NCBI GenBank assembly: GCA_033961575.1
Contig: CM066731.1
Location: 61,905,501-61,969,500 of the forward strand
Reading direction: 5' to 3'
DNA length: 64,000 nucleotides
Origin: Aselliscus stoliczkanus
Taxonomy: Eukaryota; Chordata; Mammalia; Chiroptera; Hipposideridae
A program made the position numbers and the translations under genes. Under the pieces are notes generated by a model, which made no database searches, was not told the DNA's origin, and saw only the letters and a list, made by a program, of their open reading frames with translations. This document shows, piece after piece, positions 44,992 through 55,822 of this stretch; the first letter of the stretch is position 1; every line of letters begins with the position of its first letter.

Positions 44992-45241
44992 GAAATAGAT
45001 TTTTGTTGTTGTCACTTTCCAAGGGTGACATGGTAGGGTGTGGGGCCCATAAGGGAATTATAACATGGTATTCAAGAATATTATCTTAGAGCACAGATCC
45101 ATCTTCCTGCATACAGCTGTGTTTTTAAGAGTTATTCCTGCTGCAAATAATGGTCTCAGGAAACTAATACATAGAGTTGGCCCACCTATTGACCCAAAGC
45201 TATTCTAAATTAGCCCATTTTACTCCTCATTTACCAGAATT

Positions 45242-45679
45242 TTTTTTTTTAAAGATTTTATTGGGGAATTGGGGGAGCAGAACAGCATTGGGGAATCGAG
45301 AAGGGGAACAGATAGACTGTGCTTTTGTTCTTCAGTCTAGTTGTGGCGAACATTGCTTCACTGGCCCGTGTTGGTATTATCATTGCGCTCTTCCCAGGTG
45401 AGGCAGATCTGTCGCCGGCCATTGGACAGCTGTTCATGGCAGCTCACGACAGCTCACGAAAGCTCATGAAAGCACATGCCAGTTGCTGGCCAGCCTACTG
45501 CAGTCTACACCTTCGCCGGCAACTCACGGCAGCCCAGCTCCAGGTCAAGCTGTTGTTCACCATCTTAGCTGTAGAGGGCGCAGCATCGCTGGCCCTCATG
45601 TGGGATCCAAACCAGGGCCCTGCTGCTCAGAGCCGGCATCCCAAGCCAACTCTTAACTAACATACAACTCAGTCGGCCC
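45242..45679 (-). mobile_element. Bat tRNA-derived SINE, long type, antisense
   Basis: On the plus strand it begins with the T-run and 'aaagattttattggggaattgggg', passes 'gaacattgcttcactggcccgtgttggtattatcattgcgctcttccc', 'agcccagctccaggtcaagctgttgttcaccatcttagctgtagagggcgcagcatcgctggccctcatgtgggatcc', and ends at 'caactcagtcggcccc'. The target duplication is cctcatttaccaga at 45225-45238 and 45680-45693. The 113-codon ORF at 45319-45660 is a translation of the repeat in reverse and not a gene. Confidence 0.95.
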
Positions 45680-45949
45680 CCTCATTTACCAGATTGATTC
45701 ATGCTCCTCTCAACCTCAAATTTATTTTTGGCCTGATTTTTTAAATTATATAACCAACCATAATGCTGGCACTTGCTTTCAAGGCCTGGGACCCTACCAA
45801 CATTATTATGTCTCTCTGAGTTTACAAACACTTCATGGAATGCTTTCTCTTCAGTCCATGTGCATGAAGCCAACAAGGGTAATGCAAAAGAGGACTGACC
45901 ATCAGAACCTTTTATAAATAGTGTCCTTCTGTGGGTGGTCAAGGTGTGG

Positions 45950-46075
45950 TAGGAAGGGCATTGAGCTGAATGAGGAACCATGATCCCGCTCTCGTCCTGG
46001 TTCTGACCTTGGAAAACCCACAACTTCTGGGGTTTCAGTTTCTTCATTTGCATAATGGCAGAGGTAGGCTATATG
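45950..46075 (+). repeat. MIR fragment, sense
   Basis: 'gggcattgagctgaatgaggaacc', 'ctctcgtcctggttctgaccttggaaaacccacaacttctggggtttcagtttcttcatttgcataatggcagagg' follows the MIR middle (gctgtgtgaccttggg...cctcagtttcctcatctgtaaaatggg). Confidence 0.75.
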
Positions 46076-46179
46076 AAATCTGTAGTTTTACTTTATTTGG
46101 TTCCAGCTAATGATAGGTGATGAATGTTTTAATCAAAGATATATTGAGTGAAGTCCTTAATAAGGAAATGTAAGAATAG

Positions 46180-46425
46180 TTCATTCATTTATTTAACAAG
46201 TATTTATTGAATGCCTACTATGTTCCTGTACCAGGTGCAGTGCTCAGGGCACAGTAGCAGGCAAGAATAGGCCCCTACCCTCATGGAGCATGTATTCCAG
46301 TGGGGAAAACAGACAGTAAATAAAGAAATTAGCAAAATAATTTCAGAAGATCAGAAGTGCTTTGGGGACGTCATTGAGTAATGAAAGAGAGAATATCAGA
46401 AGGGGGCCTCACACTCTAAAGAGAG
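46180..46425 (-). mobile_element. L2 LINE 3' end, antisense
   Basis: 'ttcattcatttatttaacaagtatttattgaatgcctactatgttcctgtaccaggtgcagtgctcagggcacagtagcaggcaag', then 'cccctaccctcatggagcatgtattccagtggggaaaacagacagtaaataaag'. This is an almost textbook L2 3' end in antisense. It then becomes diverged. Confidence 0.92.
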
Positions 46426-47690
46426 TGGCCACAGATCTCTCCCTTTCTCTGGGGCAGATACATGTTCATTGTGACCAGCATGAAGAGTCTGCCTTAAAGG
46501 AAAAGAAGTGTCCAACAGAGGGTATAGCCCTCTACATAGACTCAAAGAAGGGAAAAGATTGGGGATTTTTAACACAAGTACTAGGCCAGTATACGCACTT
46601 GCAGGAGCAGCCAATGGGAGATTTATGGCTGCTTTCGGAAGCTGCAGAGACATGGTTTCACAGCCTTGCAGATGGTGTAGTTATGTGCTATATCTCAAAA
46701 CATGCCTGCTCCCAAAGGAGCTCTCAAGATGAAGTATATGAACCATAGACTGTGTGCAAGCCAATATGCACAAGCTGTTTTCAGGGATCCAAGGTCATTG
46801 TGAGAATCATACAATAGACTCTGAAGTGAGTAAAGCCCTTGTAAACTTGAACTGTCCTGCAGGTGAGTTATTATTATGCCTCTGTTGATATAGACCACTT
46901 TTCCGATGGCTTCGGCAAGCACTGTTGACTCCTGGACATTCAGCCTGGGTCTGTGGGCAGCTCTGCTCTTTCCTGCTTCTATCTTCAGTTCCACCTACCA
47001 GACAAATCTTGTTTGGCATCCTACTCCCAGCATCACCAAGGCAAGGTCTGACCTTCGAGTGCTCCTACAGATAGATTTGTGTTAGACTTGCTCACTGGGT
47101 CCCAGGAAAATACCATCTAGATGGCATCAGGGCAGGGGAAAGGTAGCCATGTCTGTGTCACACAAATGTGAGACAGGCATGAATTTATGTCTCAGGTTTG
47201 GTCATGTATTCCTCTCTGAAATAATAAATGAGACAAAGAAACCTAGATAAAAAAAGAAGGGTGGGAGGGGGAGTGAGTTCTTTGTCTAAATCCTCTATTG
47301 AGTAAAGTAAGAAACTTGGGGAGAAATAAGAAAGCAAAGAGAAGGAACAGAAGGGTGAACCCAGTTAATAAAGCAGAGGTGCTAATAAAGACTGAAAAAT
47401 TGCTCAAATACCCAACCATGACAATTGTCCTGATGTGAACCTTCGCAACAGTTTCAGCACAAATTCTACAAGAGCTAAGAATCTTCATCTTGCAGTGTTT
47501 CTTGGTTTGACTGAATATGGCCCTCCTTTTGACCTCACTAAATCTTACACAACCAGGAATCTGTCTTGCTCTGAAATAGTCTAATATGACCTCCAATAGC
47601 ATGTAATATGACGAATTCTACCAGTAATTCCGTGCACATCATTGATATATTTTAGGATAGATGCTTTGATCAGAAACACATCTAAATTGA
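46426..47690. other. No gene seen; unassigned DNA
   Basis: ORFs of 99 to 128 codons at 46362-46748, 46695-46994 and 47243-47602 overlap in opposing frames, and one starts within L2. No domain, membrane pattern or splice context supports them. Confidence 0.45.
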
Positions 47691-47832
47691 GGCCGGCCGA
47701 GTGTCTCAGTTGGTTAAGAGCTCACTCAAGAGTGCGAGCTAAGCTCTGAGAAACAGCAGTTCGATGCCCAGCCCCAGCTGAGCTGCCGCTGAGCTGCCAA
47801 CCGGTGCCAGGATGGCTCAGCTAAAAAAAAAA
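47691..47832 (+). mobile_element. Bat tRNA-derived SINE, second head type, short
   Basis: The head 'ggccggccgagtgtctcagttggttaagagc' is followed by 'gcagttcgatgccc' as a B-box-like part. The body has 'gctgagctgccgctgagctgccaaccggtgccaggatggctcagc', then a short poly(A). Compared with the long copies it stops at the internal 'ggatggctcagct' phrase. Unlike most copies it shows no clear target duplication. Confidence 0.92.
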
Positions 47833-48540
47833 GTATATTTAAATCTATGTCACAATAATCTCATAATATCTTTTGAAGCTTCACAATGCTCCTAAATAAA
47901 AATCTTTCAATGACAAGAAATGATTGAACTATCAAATGATCTGTTTTGGGTCATAGTTTCAAAAAAAAAAAAAAAAAACACCTAGCACAGTGCCTGGCAT
48001 AAAATGAGCAACTCAATAACTGTTTCTTGAGTGAAAACTGTTAATAAAGTCTTTATCTTAAAGAAGGTCATTGTAATCTAGTTCCTATACTAATCTTGAA
48101 TGTGATCTAGACTCCATTATGCTTCAATTATGAAGTGGAAAAAGTTTTGGAGGATGTTTGCAGATAGAAAATATTAGTCACAACACACTTTTAGCGTCTT
48201 TCGGAGCAATTTTTCAGTACCATTGAGGATTAGATCATTTCATTGGAAAATAGAGACCCATTATACTATGCATTCCCTCATCCTACCCCTAAGCCAGCTC
48301 TTCACCTACAGGATGTCTACTTATCCTCCAGGCCTAGAGTCATATCCTAAGGGAAATTCTCTGAGTCTAAATCGAATCAGGTCTCTTTTTATGCCCTCAC
48401 AGCGCCAAGTACATTACATTGGCTTTGAAATACTAACCTTGCTAGGGATCCTATTTACAATATCCCAAAGGTCAGGTCTCTAATTGTTCATACAATTCTA
48501 ATTTTGTATCTATTGGGTTCAATACTGGATTACTTCCTGT
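47833..48540. other. No gene seen; short repeat scraps
   Basis: A run of 18 A (47961-47978) is followed by 'cacctagcacagtgcctggcataaaatgagcaactcaataactgtttcttgagtg', a short MIR/L2-type 3' end phrase. The rest is unassigned. Confidence 0.5.
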
Positions 48541-48544
48541 TTAC

Positions 48545-48660
48545 ATTAGTCTATAAGGTCCTTGACAGAATAATGACAAATGTTGCTTGCTATTCTAACA
48601 CAGTACATGGCCAACACTGAGTGCCCAATGAATATTTCTTGAATACCTATTGTATGGAGT
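48545..48660 (+). repeat. L2 LINE 3' end fragment, sense
   Basis: 'ttagtctataaggtccttgacagaataatgacaaatgttgcttgctattctaacacagtacatggccaacactgagtgcccaatgaatatttcttgaat' follows the last ~110 bases of L2 (ctcctt gagggcaggga ... cagcgcctagcacagtgcctggcacatagtaggcgctcaataaatattt). Confidence 0.75.
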
Positions 48661-50460
48661 GGTTTGTGTCCAGAACCTCTGTGGCCCATTTGTCATGATA
48701 AGCAATCAGAAAAGTAGACTTTAAATCTAGTAAATGATAACCCAGTATTTTAATTTAAGTGCTGTGCTCTGTGTGATGGGGTTAAGGATGATACTGTCTT
48801 CCATGAGGAGATAAAATCCAAACATCAAATACTCTTTCTCTTTTCTAAGACATTTTCACCAATATCCCTAACCAATTTCTGCTCTAATATATGAAAATTA
48901 GTTGTCTTTCCTCCTATAAATCATATTCCCCCCAATGGTACATGTGGCATTTACAAATTATAATTAAGTTAAAATGTAAAAGATCAAAAAGGGAAACTGA
49001 GCTTGAAGTAGGTACAGCTGCTCTCCCTGGCACCTCCATGTAGCAAGCTCCCGTTACCCTGGAGATTTTTGGAAGGAAGTGAGATTGATTAGCTCGGGGA
49101 CATTAGTCTCTGAGATAAGCTCAGGCTTCTCCTTCCAACTTTATTAGAGAAATTCTTTTTCTAAATGAATTCATAGTGCTCATATGGCCCCCAAATATGC
49201 CTTCCATCACTTCTCTGGCAAGGACCATCAATATGCAAAAATGACTCTTCCTAAGGAAGCCCCAAAGATCCAGATTTCTAGATTCTTCACTGTATTGAAG
49301 GATATTCTTCAAAAACTGGTAATACAAAACATAAGTCTGTTCTCTTCTAATAGCTGTGCTATAAAATTAACACACAGCTGGTCCCATCAGGGATATGGGA
49401 TGCCTACCATGGCTGAAATCAGACTCTCCACCTGAACATTTAGAAACAACTGTCAGTCTTCAATGGTAACCTGTCTTCTTTTTCAGGAAATAATTGTCTG
49501 ATGCCTTTTCCAGGGGTATTAGCCTTTGTTTCTAATTTTTATTTATATCTTTTTATTATCAGTCTTACCTTAGTATCCTTTATTCACTCTTTTAATTACT
49601 GTCAATGGGACCAGAACACTAAAACCCCACTGGCTTAGTATCCCTCTCATCTTGACTCCTACTTGGATGGTTTTCATCTGTGCAGTCTAGCTGCCCCCTA
49701 GCCTAGAGTCCAGGTAGATGTGGGGTGGATACATTATTTTGCACTGCAGTTATCATGAGGGAGGAGGAATATCTAGGGAAGATGCCAATCAAAACTCAGG
49801 ACATAATCTACTCTAAAGGAACTTAGCAAAAAAAGATGGCTCACTACCAAGGAAAGCAGGTGGGCCACAGAAGGCTGAAGGCTTAGGGACAGGATGCCCA
49901 TGTATTTTATTACCCATTTTATTTTGAGAACGAAAGGAGGCCCTATAAATAACTACCCCAGAACAAGAGGCATAAACCTAGACTGTCCCACATAAACTCA
50001 TGGTTACCGTCATCAGAGGGAAAGAAATCCCAAGCAATCCTACAAGCTCTGCTCTGTGGAGACTTGATGTCTCTATCCTTCTTTGTCCAAATGTCCACTG
50101 CTGACAGCTCCCCTCTGATGGACACATAACTTCCTTTTTCTGTTTAGATAAGGAAGTACCTTCAATAAGGTGTGGTCAAGACTTGTCTTTACGGTGACAC
50201 ATCTGGATATCCCTGATGGGTCCAGTTGTGTGAATTTTATAGCACAGCTATCAAAAGAGAACAGACTTATGTTCTTTAGTCAGTTTTAAAGAATATCCTC
50301 CAATACAGTTATTTCCAAATTTTTCCCGCATTTATTAGAAAGACTTCCGTTAAAAACGAAAGGTATTATTTGTCAGTTTTGGTGCTTGGCATCAAGTAAT
50401 TCTGGTGCTTGGAAGAGGGAAAGTACATCTCAACCTAAAGCCCACTTGTCTCTGGTTGAA
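48661..50460. other. No gene seen; unassigned DNA
   Basis: The short ORFs at 49121-49327, 49184-49435 and 49943-50125 have no features. I recognise no repeat in about 1.8 kb. Confidence 0.4.
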
Positions 50461-50464
50461 AATG

Positions 50465-50590
50465 TTTTTTTTTAATTAAAATAAAATTTTCAATTACAGT
50501 GGAAATACAATATATGAGTTTCAGGTGTACAACATAAGTGGTTAGATATTTTATAACTTACAATGTGATCACCCTGTTGGGCAAAATGGG
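50465..50590 (-). repeat. L1M 3' end fragment, antisense
   Basis: 'ttttaattaaaataaaattttcaattacagtggaaatacaatatatgagtttcaggtgtacaacataagtggttagatattttataacttacaatgtgatcaccc' follows the antisense L1 3' end ('ttaaggtgtacaacatgatgatttgatatac...gatcacca'). Confidence 0.75.
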
Positions 50591-50781
50591 CATTCTTAAG
50601 TATTTGAAATGTGATTGAATCTGTCAGAATGGGAATGGCATCAGCTCTGTAAGCTGTGATATGAAAATTATGGCTCTATTTGTTGTGTAACTGTTACAGT
50701 TGTCAAGCTGCAACATAAAAGTGAAGAGAAACGAGGGGTGTAATCATCTCATGGAAAGAAACTTACCAATATTTATGTTAT

Positions 50782-50786
<5 letters not shown>

Positions 50787-50817
<31 letters not shown>

Positions 50818-50948
50818 GTGAGCCATCCTGTCACCTGTTGGAAGCTCAACGGCAGCTCAGCTCGGGCTGGGCATCGAACTGCTGTTGCTAAGAGCTCAGC
50901 TCATACTCTTGAGCGAGCTCTTAACCAACTGTGCCATTCAGCCGGCCC
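50787..50948 (-). mobile_element. Bat tRNA-derived SINE, second head type, antisense, very clean insertion
   Basis: A T-run of about 30 bases (the poly(A) tail on the minus strand) is followed by 'ggtgagccatcctgtcacctgttggaagctcaacggcagctcagctcgggctgggcatcgaac'. The element ends at 'ttcagccggccc'. The target duplication atttatgttatctctt is 16 bases, perfect, at 50771-50786 and 50949-50964. The long pure tail and perfect duplication suggest this is among the youngest insertions in the window. Confidence 0.97.
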
Positions 50949-51029
50949 ATTTATGTTATCTCTTATCCTACCTTTTTAACCATTTTTTTTCCAGCTGACA
51001 TCTTTCTTAAAGAAATGAGCTTCAGTTAT

Positions 51030-52540
51030 CTGAAACAGGCCACATACAGTGTGGAGATAAGAGGGATTTTCATTTTTTTTATTTTTGTACCTTACTGATT
51101 TTGAGTCAGATTTTAAAATGGTTTTTCCTCTTCTGAGGTTATGAAGGTATTTTTTCCTTTTATTTTAAAACTTTTTATGGTTTCATTTATTTTTAACACT
51201 TAAATCTTTGGCCCATTTGGAATTTATACTGTGATTTTTAAAAATGGATAAAACTCTCCTTTTCCTGGTTGATCCCTTATTCCAATGATGCCACATTTAT
51301 CATATATAAAGACCTATAAGGCATGGAGTCTATTTTTTTAAAAGCTTCCATCGCTCTATGTATTCTTGTGCTTATACCACATTAATTTAATTATGCAGAC
51401 GTTATAGGGTGTTTTCACATCTGGTACGGCTAGTCCCATTTTCTTCTTTTCTTTCTCAGAATTTTCCTGGCTCTCTTGCTTATTTGTTTTTCTATATAAA
51501 TTTTAGAATAAGCCAGTTTAGTTTCTTTTAAAACTCGTTGATATTTTTATTACGATTTTGATAACTTCATAAATTCCCTTCAGGGGAATTGACAGCTTTC
51601 TGTTGCCATGTATTCTAATCCCCAGTGTATATCATGTCTTTTCACTTTCAAGGTTTTATTTTGTGTCCTTTAGAAATGTCTTAAAAATTTTATGTAAGTT
51701 TTCACATTTTTCATAAAGTTTTATCTTTGGAATTACTATTCTAAATAGGGTCTTTCATTATATCTTCTAACTTGTATTTATACACAAAGGTTATTATTGA
51801 TTGTGATTTGATAGGTCTTACTGAATTCTTTCCTTGTCTATATGCTTTTTTTCTGTTGATTCTCTTGGATTTTCCCAGTAAAAACTTTTCCTTGATTATA
51901 GTAAAATACTTACCTACTTTCCAATTTTTATGCTTCTAATTTCTTTTTCTTTTCTAATTTTATTAAATAATAGTGGTAACAGTGGGTATCCTTGTTTTGT
52001 CTGTAACATTAGCAGGAATGCTATTTATGTTTCTTCATTGATTTTAGTGCTAGTTTTTGGCTGACATGGATGATGGATGGATGGATGGATGGATATACAT
52101 TTATGTCAAGTAATTATCTATCAATTCTCACTTTAATTAATGGTTTTAAATAAGAAATAGCTGCTGGAATTAGACAACCAACTTTTCTGGGTCTATGGAG
52201 CTTATCATATGTTTTTCTTTAAGTCTACAAATCTGATAAATTATATTAATACATTTCCTAACACAATCTATCCTTGTATTGCTGGAATAATCTCTACCTA
52301 CTCATGAAGTTTTATTATTTTAATCTGTTGCCAGATTCTGGTTTCTACTATTTGATAGAGGATTTTTAATACATTGATATGCCTACGTTCCATTGAGCTG
52401 TATTTTTCTTGTTTGTGCAGTGCTTGTCAGATTTTGGTATTAGTGTTGTACAGACATCATATGAAGTATTTGGAAGGTGTATTTTTCTATGTCTTGGAGA
52501 AGTATAAATTGGGAACTAGAAGGTTTTTAATGCTTTGTTA
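51030..52540 (-). mobile_element. Old L1 (or HAL1) body, antisense
   Basis: The sequence is T-rich on the plus strand, with typical antisense L1 phrases: 'acttaaatctttggcccatttggaatttatactgtg', 'attccaatgatgccacatttatcatatataaagacc', 'aggaatgctatttatgtttcttcattgattttagtgctagtttttggct', 'tgctttgtcag/gcttgtcagattttggtattagtgttg'. It is extensively broken and has no open reading frame. A (GATG)n tract at 52067-52094 lies inside it. Confidence 0.78.
52067..52094. repeat. (GGAT)n microsatellite
   Basis: About six ggat units arise within the antisense L1 sequence. Confidence 0.93.
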
Positions 52541-52742
52541 AAATTCCCACCAGGCTTGATGGATTGCCTACTCAGCATCAAACACAGACACAGAGGAGAA
52601 TGAAAGATGGTCCCAGACTTAAAGGAATGTGTGGTCTAATGGAGATGATAAGCATGTCAATAATATATTACAAACCAGGGTTATGTGTTTCTATAATAAA
52701 AGTGTGTTGATGAGATGATATGAGAATAAAGAATGATTTTTT

Positions 52743-53201
52743 TATTTTTTTAAAGATTTCATTGGGGAATTGGGGGAGGGGAACAGAGTTGGGGAATTGG
52801 GGAAGGGGAACAGACAAGTTGCTGTCCTTTTGTTCTTCAATCTAGTTGTGGAAGATATCACTTCACTGGCCCATGTTGGTATCATCATTGCGCTCTTCTC
52901 GGGTGAGGCAGATCGGTCACCGGCCTCTGGACTGCTGCTTACAGTGGCTCTTGGCAGCTCACACCAGCTGCCAGCTGCTCAAGCTGGCTGCCGGCCACTC
53001 ACTATAGCCTATGGCAGCCCACTGCAGCAGGGGCTGCAACTTGCTGTCCTGGGGACTCACAGCAGCCCAGCTCCAGGTGGAGCTGTTGTTCACCATCTTA
53101 GCTGTAGAGGGCAGTGTCACTGGCCCTCATATATGGGATCTGAACTGGGACCGCTGGCGTCCCAAGGCAGCTCTTAACCAATGCACCACTTGGCCAGCCC
53201 C
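52743..53201 (-). mobile_element. Bat tRNA-derived SINE, long type, antisense
   Basis: On the plus strand: 'aaagatttcattggggaattggggg', 'gacaagttgctgtccttttgttcttcaatctagttgtggaagatatcacttcactggcccatgttggtatcatcattgcgctcttc', a G+C-rich middle, 'cagcccagctccaggtggagctgttg', 'gtagagggcagtgtcactggccctcatatatgggatc' and the end 'cacttggccagcccc'. The target duplication is aagaatgatttttt / aagaatgatttctt. The 135-codon ORF at 52770-53177 is repeat translation. Confidence 0.95.
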
Positions 53202-53511
53202 AAGAATGATTTCTTAAAGGAAACAGAGAACTACGCTCACCAATGTTGGCATTACATGTGAGGAAGGGAAGCAGAAGCGTAGCCAGTGTGATTCTAAAAG
53301 CTCTGTCCCCAAACACCTGACTCTTGTTGCTGGAGTTCCTTGTATAGGCAACTAAAGACTTTATATTTCACATGAGAAACATTGTAAGGCTTAAAATGCA
53401 GCCACCATCCCTGGGAGAAGTGAAAATTCATTGAATTTTATACTCAGAAAGAAATGCTTAATGGATATGTGTTCCTGATGGTAATTTTGGCACAACAAAA
53501 GAAAGAGTATC

Positions 53512-53627
53512 GGGGCCGGCCGAGAGGTGCGGTGGTTGAGCGCTGGTTTGGGAAGCCAGCGGCCCCGGTTCGCCAGTTCGGTCCCACATGTGAGGGCCAG
53601 TGACACTGCCCTCAAAAAAAAAAAAAA
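53512..53627 (+). mobile_element. Bat tRNA-derived SINE, short type
   Basis: 'ggggccggccgagaggtgcggtggttgagcgctgg', a B-box region with a small duplication ('ccccggttcgccagttcggtccc', where an extra ~8 bases give two ttcg motifs), and 'gggccagtgacactgccctc' followed by a 20-A tail. The target duplication is roughly aaagaaagagta / aaaaaaagagta. Confidence 0.93.
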
Positions 53628-53789
53628 AAAAAAGAGTAAAGGTTGTAAGGTTGTAAGGTTCCCAGAGCTAAAAGGGAGGTCACAAAAGGGAAAGGAAGGG
53701 TTGTCAAATGTAAACTTTGTCAAATTTATTCATTTGTCTGGGTCTACCCATGATGCAATCAATGAGCAGATTCGCTTGTCTCCTCAAGA

Positions 53790-53870
53790 GTCTTTCTCTT
53801 CTCTCTTTGTCTCTCTTTGTCTCTTTGTCTGTCTCTGTCTCTGTCTCTCTCTCCCTCTCCCCCTCAATCC
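53790..53870. repeat. (TCTCTG/TCTTTG)n pyrimidine-rich simple repeat
   Basis: 'ctctttgtctctctttgtctctttgtctgtctctgtctctgtctctctctccctctcc' lies between a short SINE and the L1 3' end. Confidence 0.92.
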
Positions 53871-54330
53871 CCCCCACTCTTTCTCTCTACTTGTAAAATA
53901 TTAATGAATAATTGTACACATACACAAAAATACCCAAATAAAAAATGGATAACTTGATTAATTTTCAAAAATTAAACACACTCATATAAACATCAGTCTC
54001 CTCAACCACCTCCAAGGGGTACTCCCCTGACCATTAGTTTGCCTGTTTTTGAACTTGATATAAATGAAAACATCTAGTGTATGCTTTTTTATATATCTGG
54101 TTTATTTTGTTCCATATTATCTTTGTTCAATAATTATGTTTGTGAAATTCAGCCATGTTGATGCATGGTAATTCAATTCTCCTTGCAGTATAGCATTACA
54201 TTATATGAATACACCACAATTTATTCATTCTAATACAGATGAAAGTTTTGATAGTTTCCGGTTTGGAGTGATTATAAATTCTCATACTGCTATAAACATT
54301 CTATTCCATGATTTTGTTATCCTCCTATTA

Positions 54331-54856
54331 TGGGAGTCCCGCCATCTTGCCAACGCAATGAAGAATCAAAGGTCAGCAAGCTGATTAGTATACAAGCAGG
54401 GTTTATTAGTGATGTGTCCTCAGGGAAGAGAACAGACCTAGCTGAGGGGAAGGAGAGAGGAAAGGTGGGAGGGAGGGAGGGAGGGAGAGAGAGAGAGAGA
54501 CGGAGAGAGAGAGAGAGACAGAGAGAGAGAGCTGGTGAGAGAGTGTGAGAGAGCCCTTGTCCCAAGGATGTATAGTTTGTTGGGAGGGGTGAGGGAGTTA
54601 CATATTGATTTGATTTGGCAGGAAAAGATGATGCCTGCTGTTCCCTGGGAGGGCGTGGCCTCCTAAGATGGGTGGAGGTCTGTTGACTCAGATCCTTATC
54701 TTGCTCCAGACCCCTCTTGTCATCTGTTGCTATAAAAACAGATACATGGCTGGAGGCAGCTAATCAAAGCTATTTATGAGCTTTTTTTGTAGACACCATG
54801 GACTCACTCCCATCCATCCTCTTTCTTCTCCTACATTTTCTAATGGCTACCTAACA
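54331..54856 (-). mobile_element. Solo ERV-type LTR inserted in L1
   Basis: Read on the minus strand the element starts TGTTAGGTAGCC and ends GGCGGGACTCCCA, with the TG...CA ends of a retroviral LTR. Near its 3' part there is a polyadenylation signal (cactaataaaccctg on the minus strand). It is about 526 bp and has no gag, pol or env next to it. The insertion interrupts L1 text exactly and leaves ctcctatt on both sides (54322-54329 and 54857-54864) with one extra A on the left. A (GA)n tract lies inside (54464-54531). I do not recognise the LTR family. The duplicated site is longer than the 4-6 bp usual for retroviral integrase. Confidence 0.82.
54464..54531. repeat. (GGGA)n/(GA)n purine tract inside the LTR
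   Basis: 'gggagggagggagggagagagagagagag...gacagagagagaga' is a purine-only run on the plus strand. Apparent ORFs rich in RE or SL here are repeat artefacts. Confidence 0.95.
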
Positions 54857-55555
54857 CTCCTATTGGGTATATCCCTAGGAGTGGAATTACTAGTACCAGG
54901 AAGGCATGTGTTCAGCTTTCATAAGTACTGACAAACAGTTTTTCAAAGTGGTTGTACTCATTTATCCTCCCTCCAGCAGCGTGTAGTTCTATTTACATCT
55001 TCATCAATATGTGTTAATTCCCATCATTATCATTTTAGCCATTCTGTGCAAGCCACACATGAAAGGTAGTTTCACAACTTAGTAAACCTTTGGCTAATTT
55101 TGATTAAAGGACTCATCTTTTTAAAACAAAAATTAAAATAAAAGGAATAGAAAGTTTTTCAATAGCCACACATTTCATTTATTCAGAGGATAAAATCACC
55201 CTACTGAGGCCAATTTTCATGTAAATCCATGCTGGGCGAAGACCTAACATTAAGAAGATATACTCTTTCTGATTGTTAAATGTTTTTCCAGTTGTAATGG
55301 CACACTGTAGTTCTAATAAATGACATATCCAAGTGTGTGGAATAAAATTGTCCCTCATGAATTATGCAAGATGATGACCCAATGAAAAGTGTGGGAATTG
55401 CAGAGAAAACAGTGAGTTGAACTGTAGTAAGTACAGGAAAAATGAAAGAAATCAATCAGAAGATCAATAGCAGGTAAAGCAGAGAAAGGAGACACATTTT
55501 TTTATTGAGGCTGGAGAATTCCTTGTAAGTTGATAAGTTAAAGGTCATGAAGAAG

Positions 55556-55770
55556 GGGACCGGCCAAGTGGCTCAGTTGGTTAAGAGTGTGAACTCTGAA
55601 CAACAGGGTCCCTGGTTCGATTCCCACATGGGCCAGTAAGCTGCACTCGAGCTGAGCTGCCACTGAGCAGCCAACAGGCAACAGGATGGCTCAGCTGGGG
55701 AGAGCACATGCTCCTAACAACAAGGTTGCTGGTTCAACACCCGTATGGGATGGTGGGCTGCTGCTCCCCC

Positions 55771-55822
<52 letters not shown>

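Larger units (their letters stand above)
53895..55110 (-). mobile_element. L1M 3' region, antisense, split by an LTR
   Basis: The left part (53895-54330) contains 'ccattagtttgcctgtttttgaacttgatataaatg', 'gaaattcagccatgttgatgcatggtaattcaattc', 'tatgaatacaccacaatttattcattctaatac' and 'gctataaacattc'. After the LTR at 54331-54856 it resumes with 'ctcctattgggtatatccctaggagtggaattactag', which is the next segment of the same antisense L1. This right part runs to about 55110. No frame is open. Confidence 0.9.

Noticed and set aside
46362..46748. 128-codon plus-strand ORF as a candidate gene
   Set aside because: It begins inside an antisense L2 fragment and overlaps equally long chance ORFs in two other frames.
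52770..53177. 135-codon ORF, similar to peptides at 45319-45660, 26500-26880 and 33392-33661
   Set aside because: The similarity among them is real but comes from the shared SINE body read in either direction, not from a protein family.
54331..54856. hAT DNA transposon, suggested by the 8-bp duplicated target
   Set aside because: The ends are not inverted repeats. TG...CA ends and a polyadenylation signal favour an LTR.
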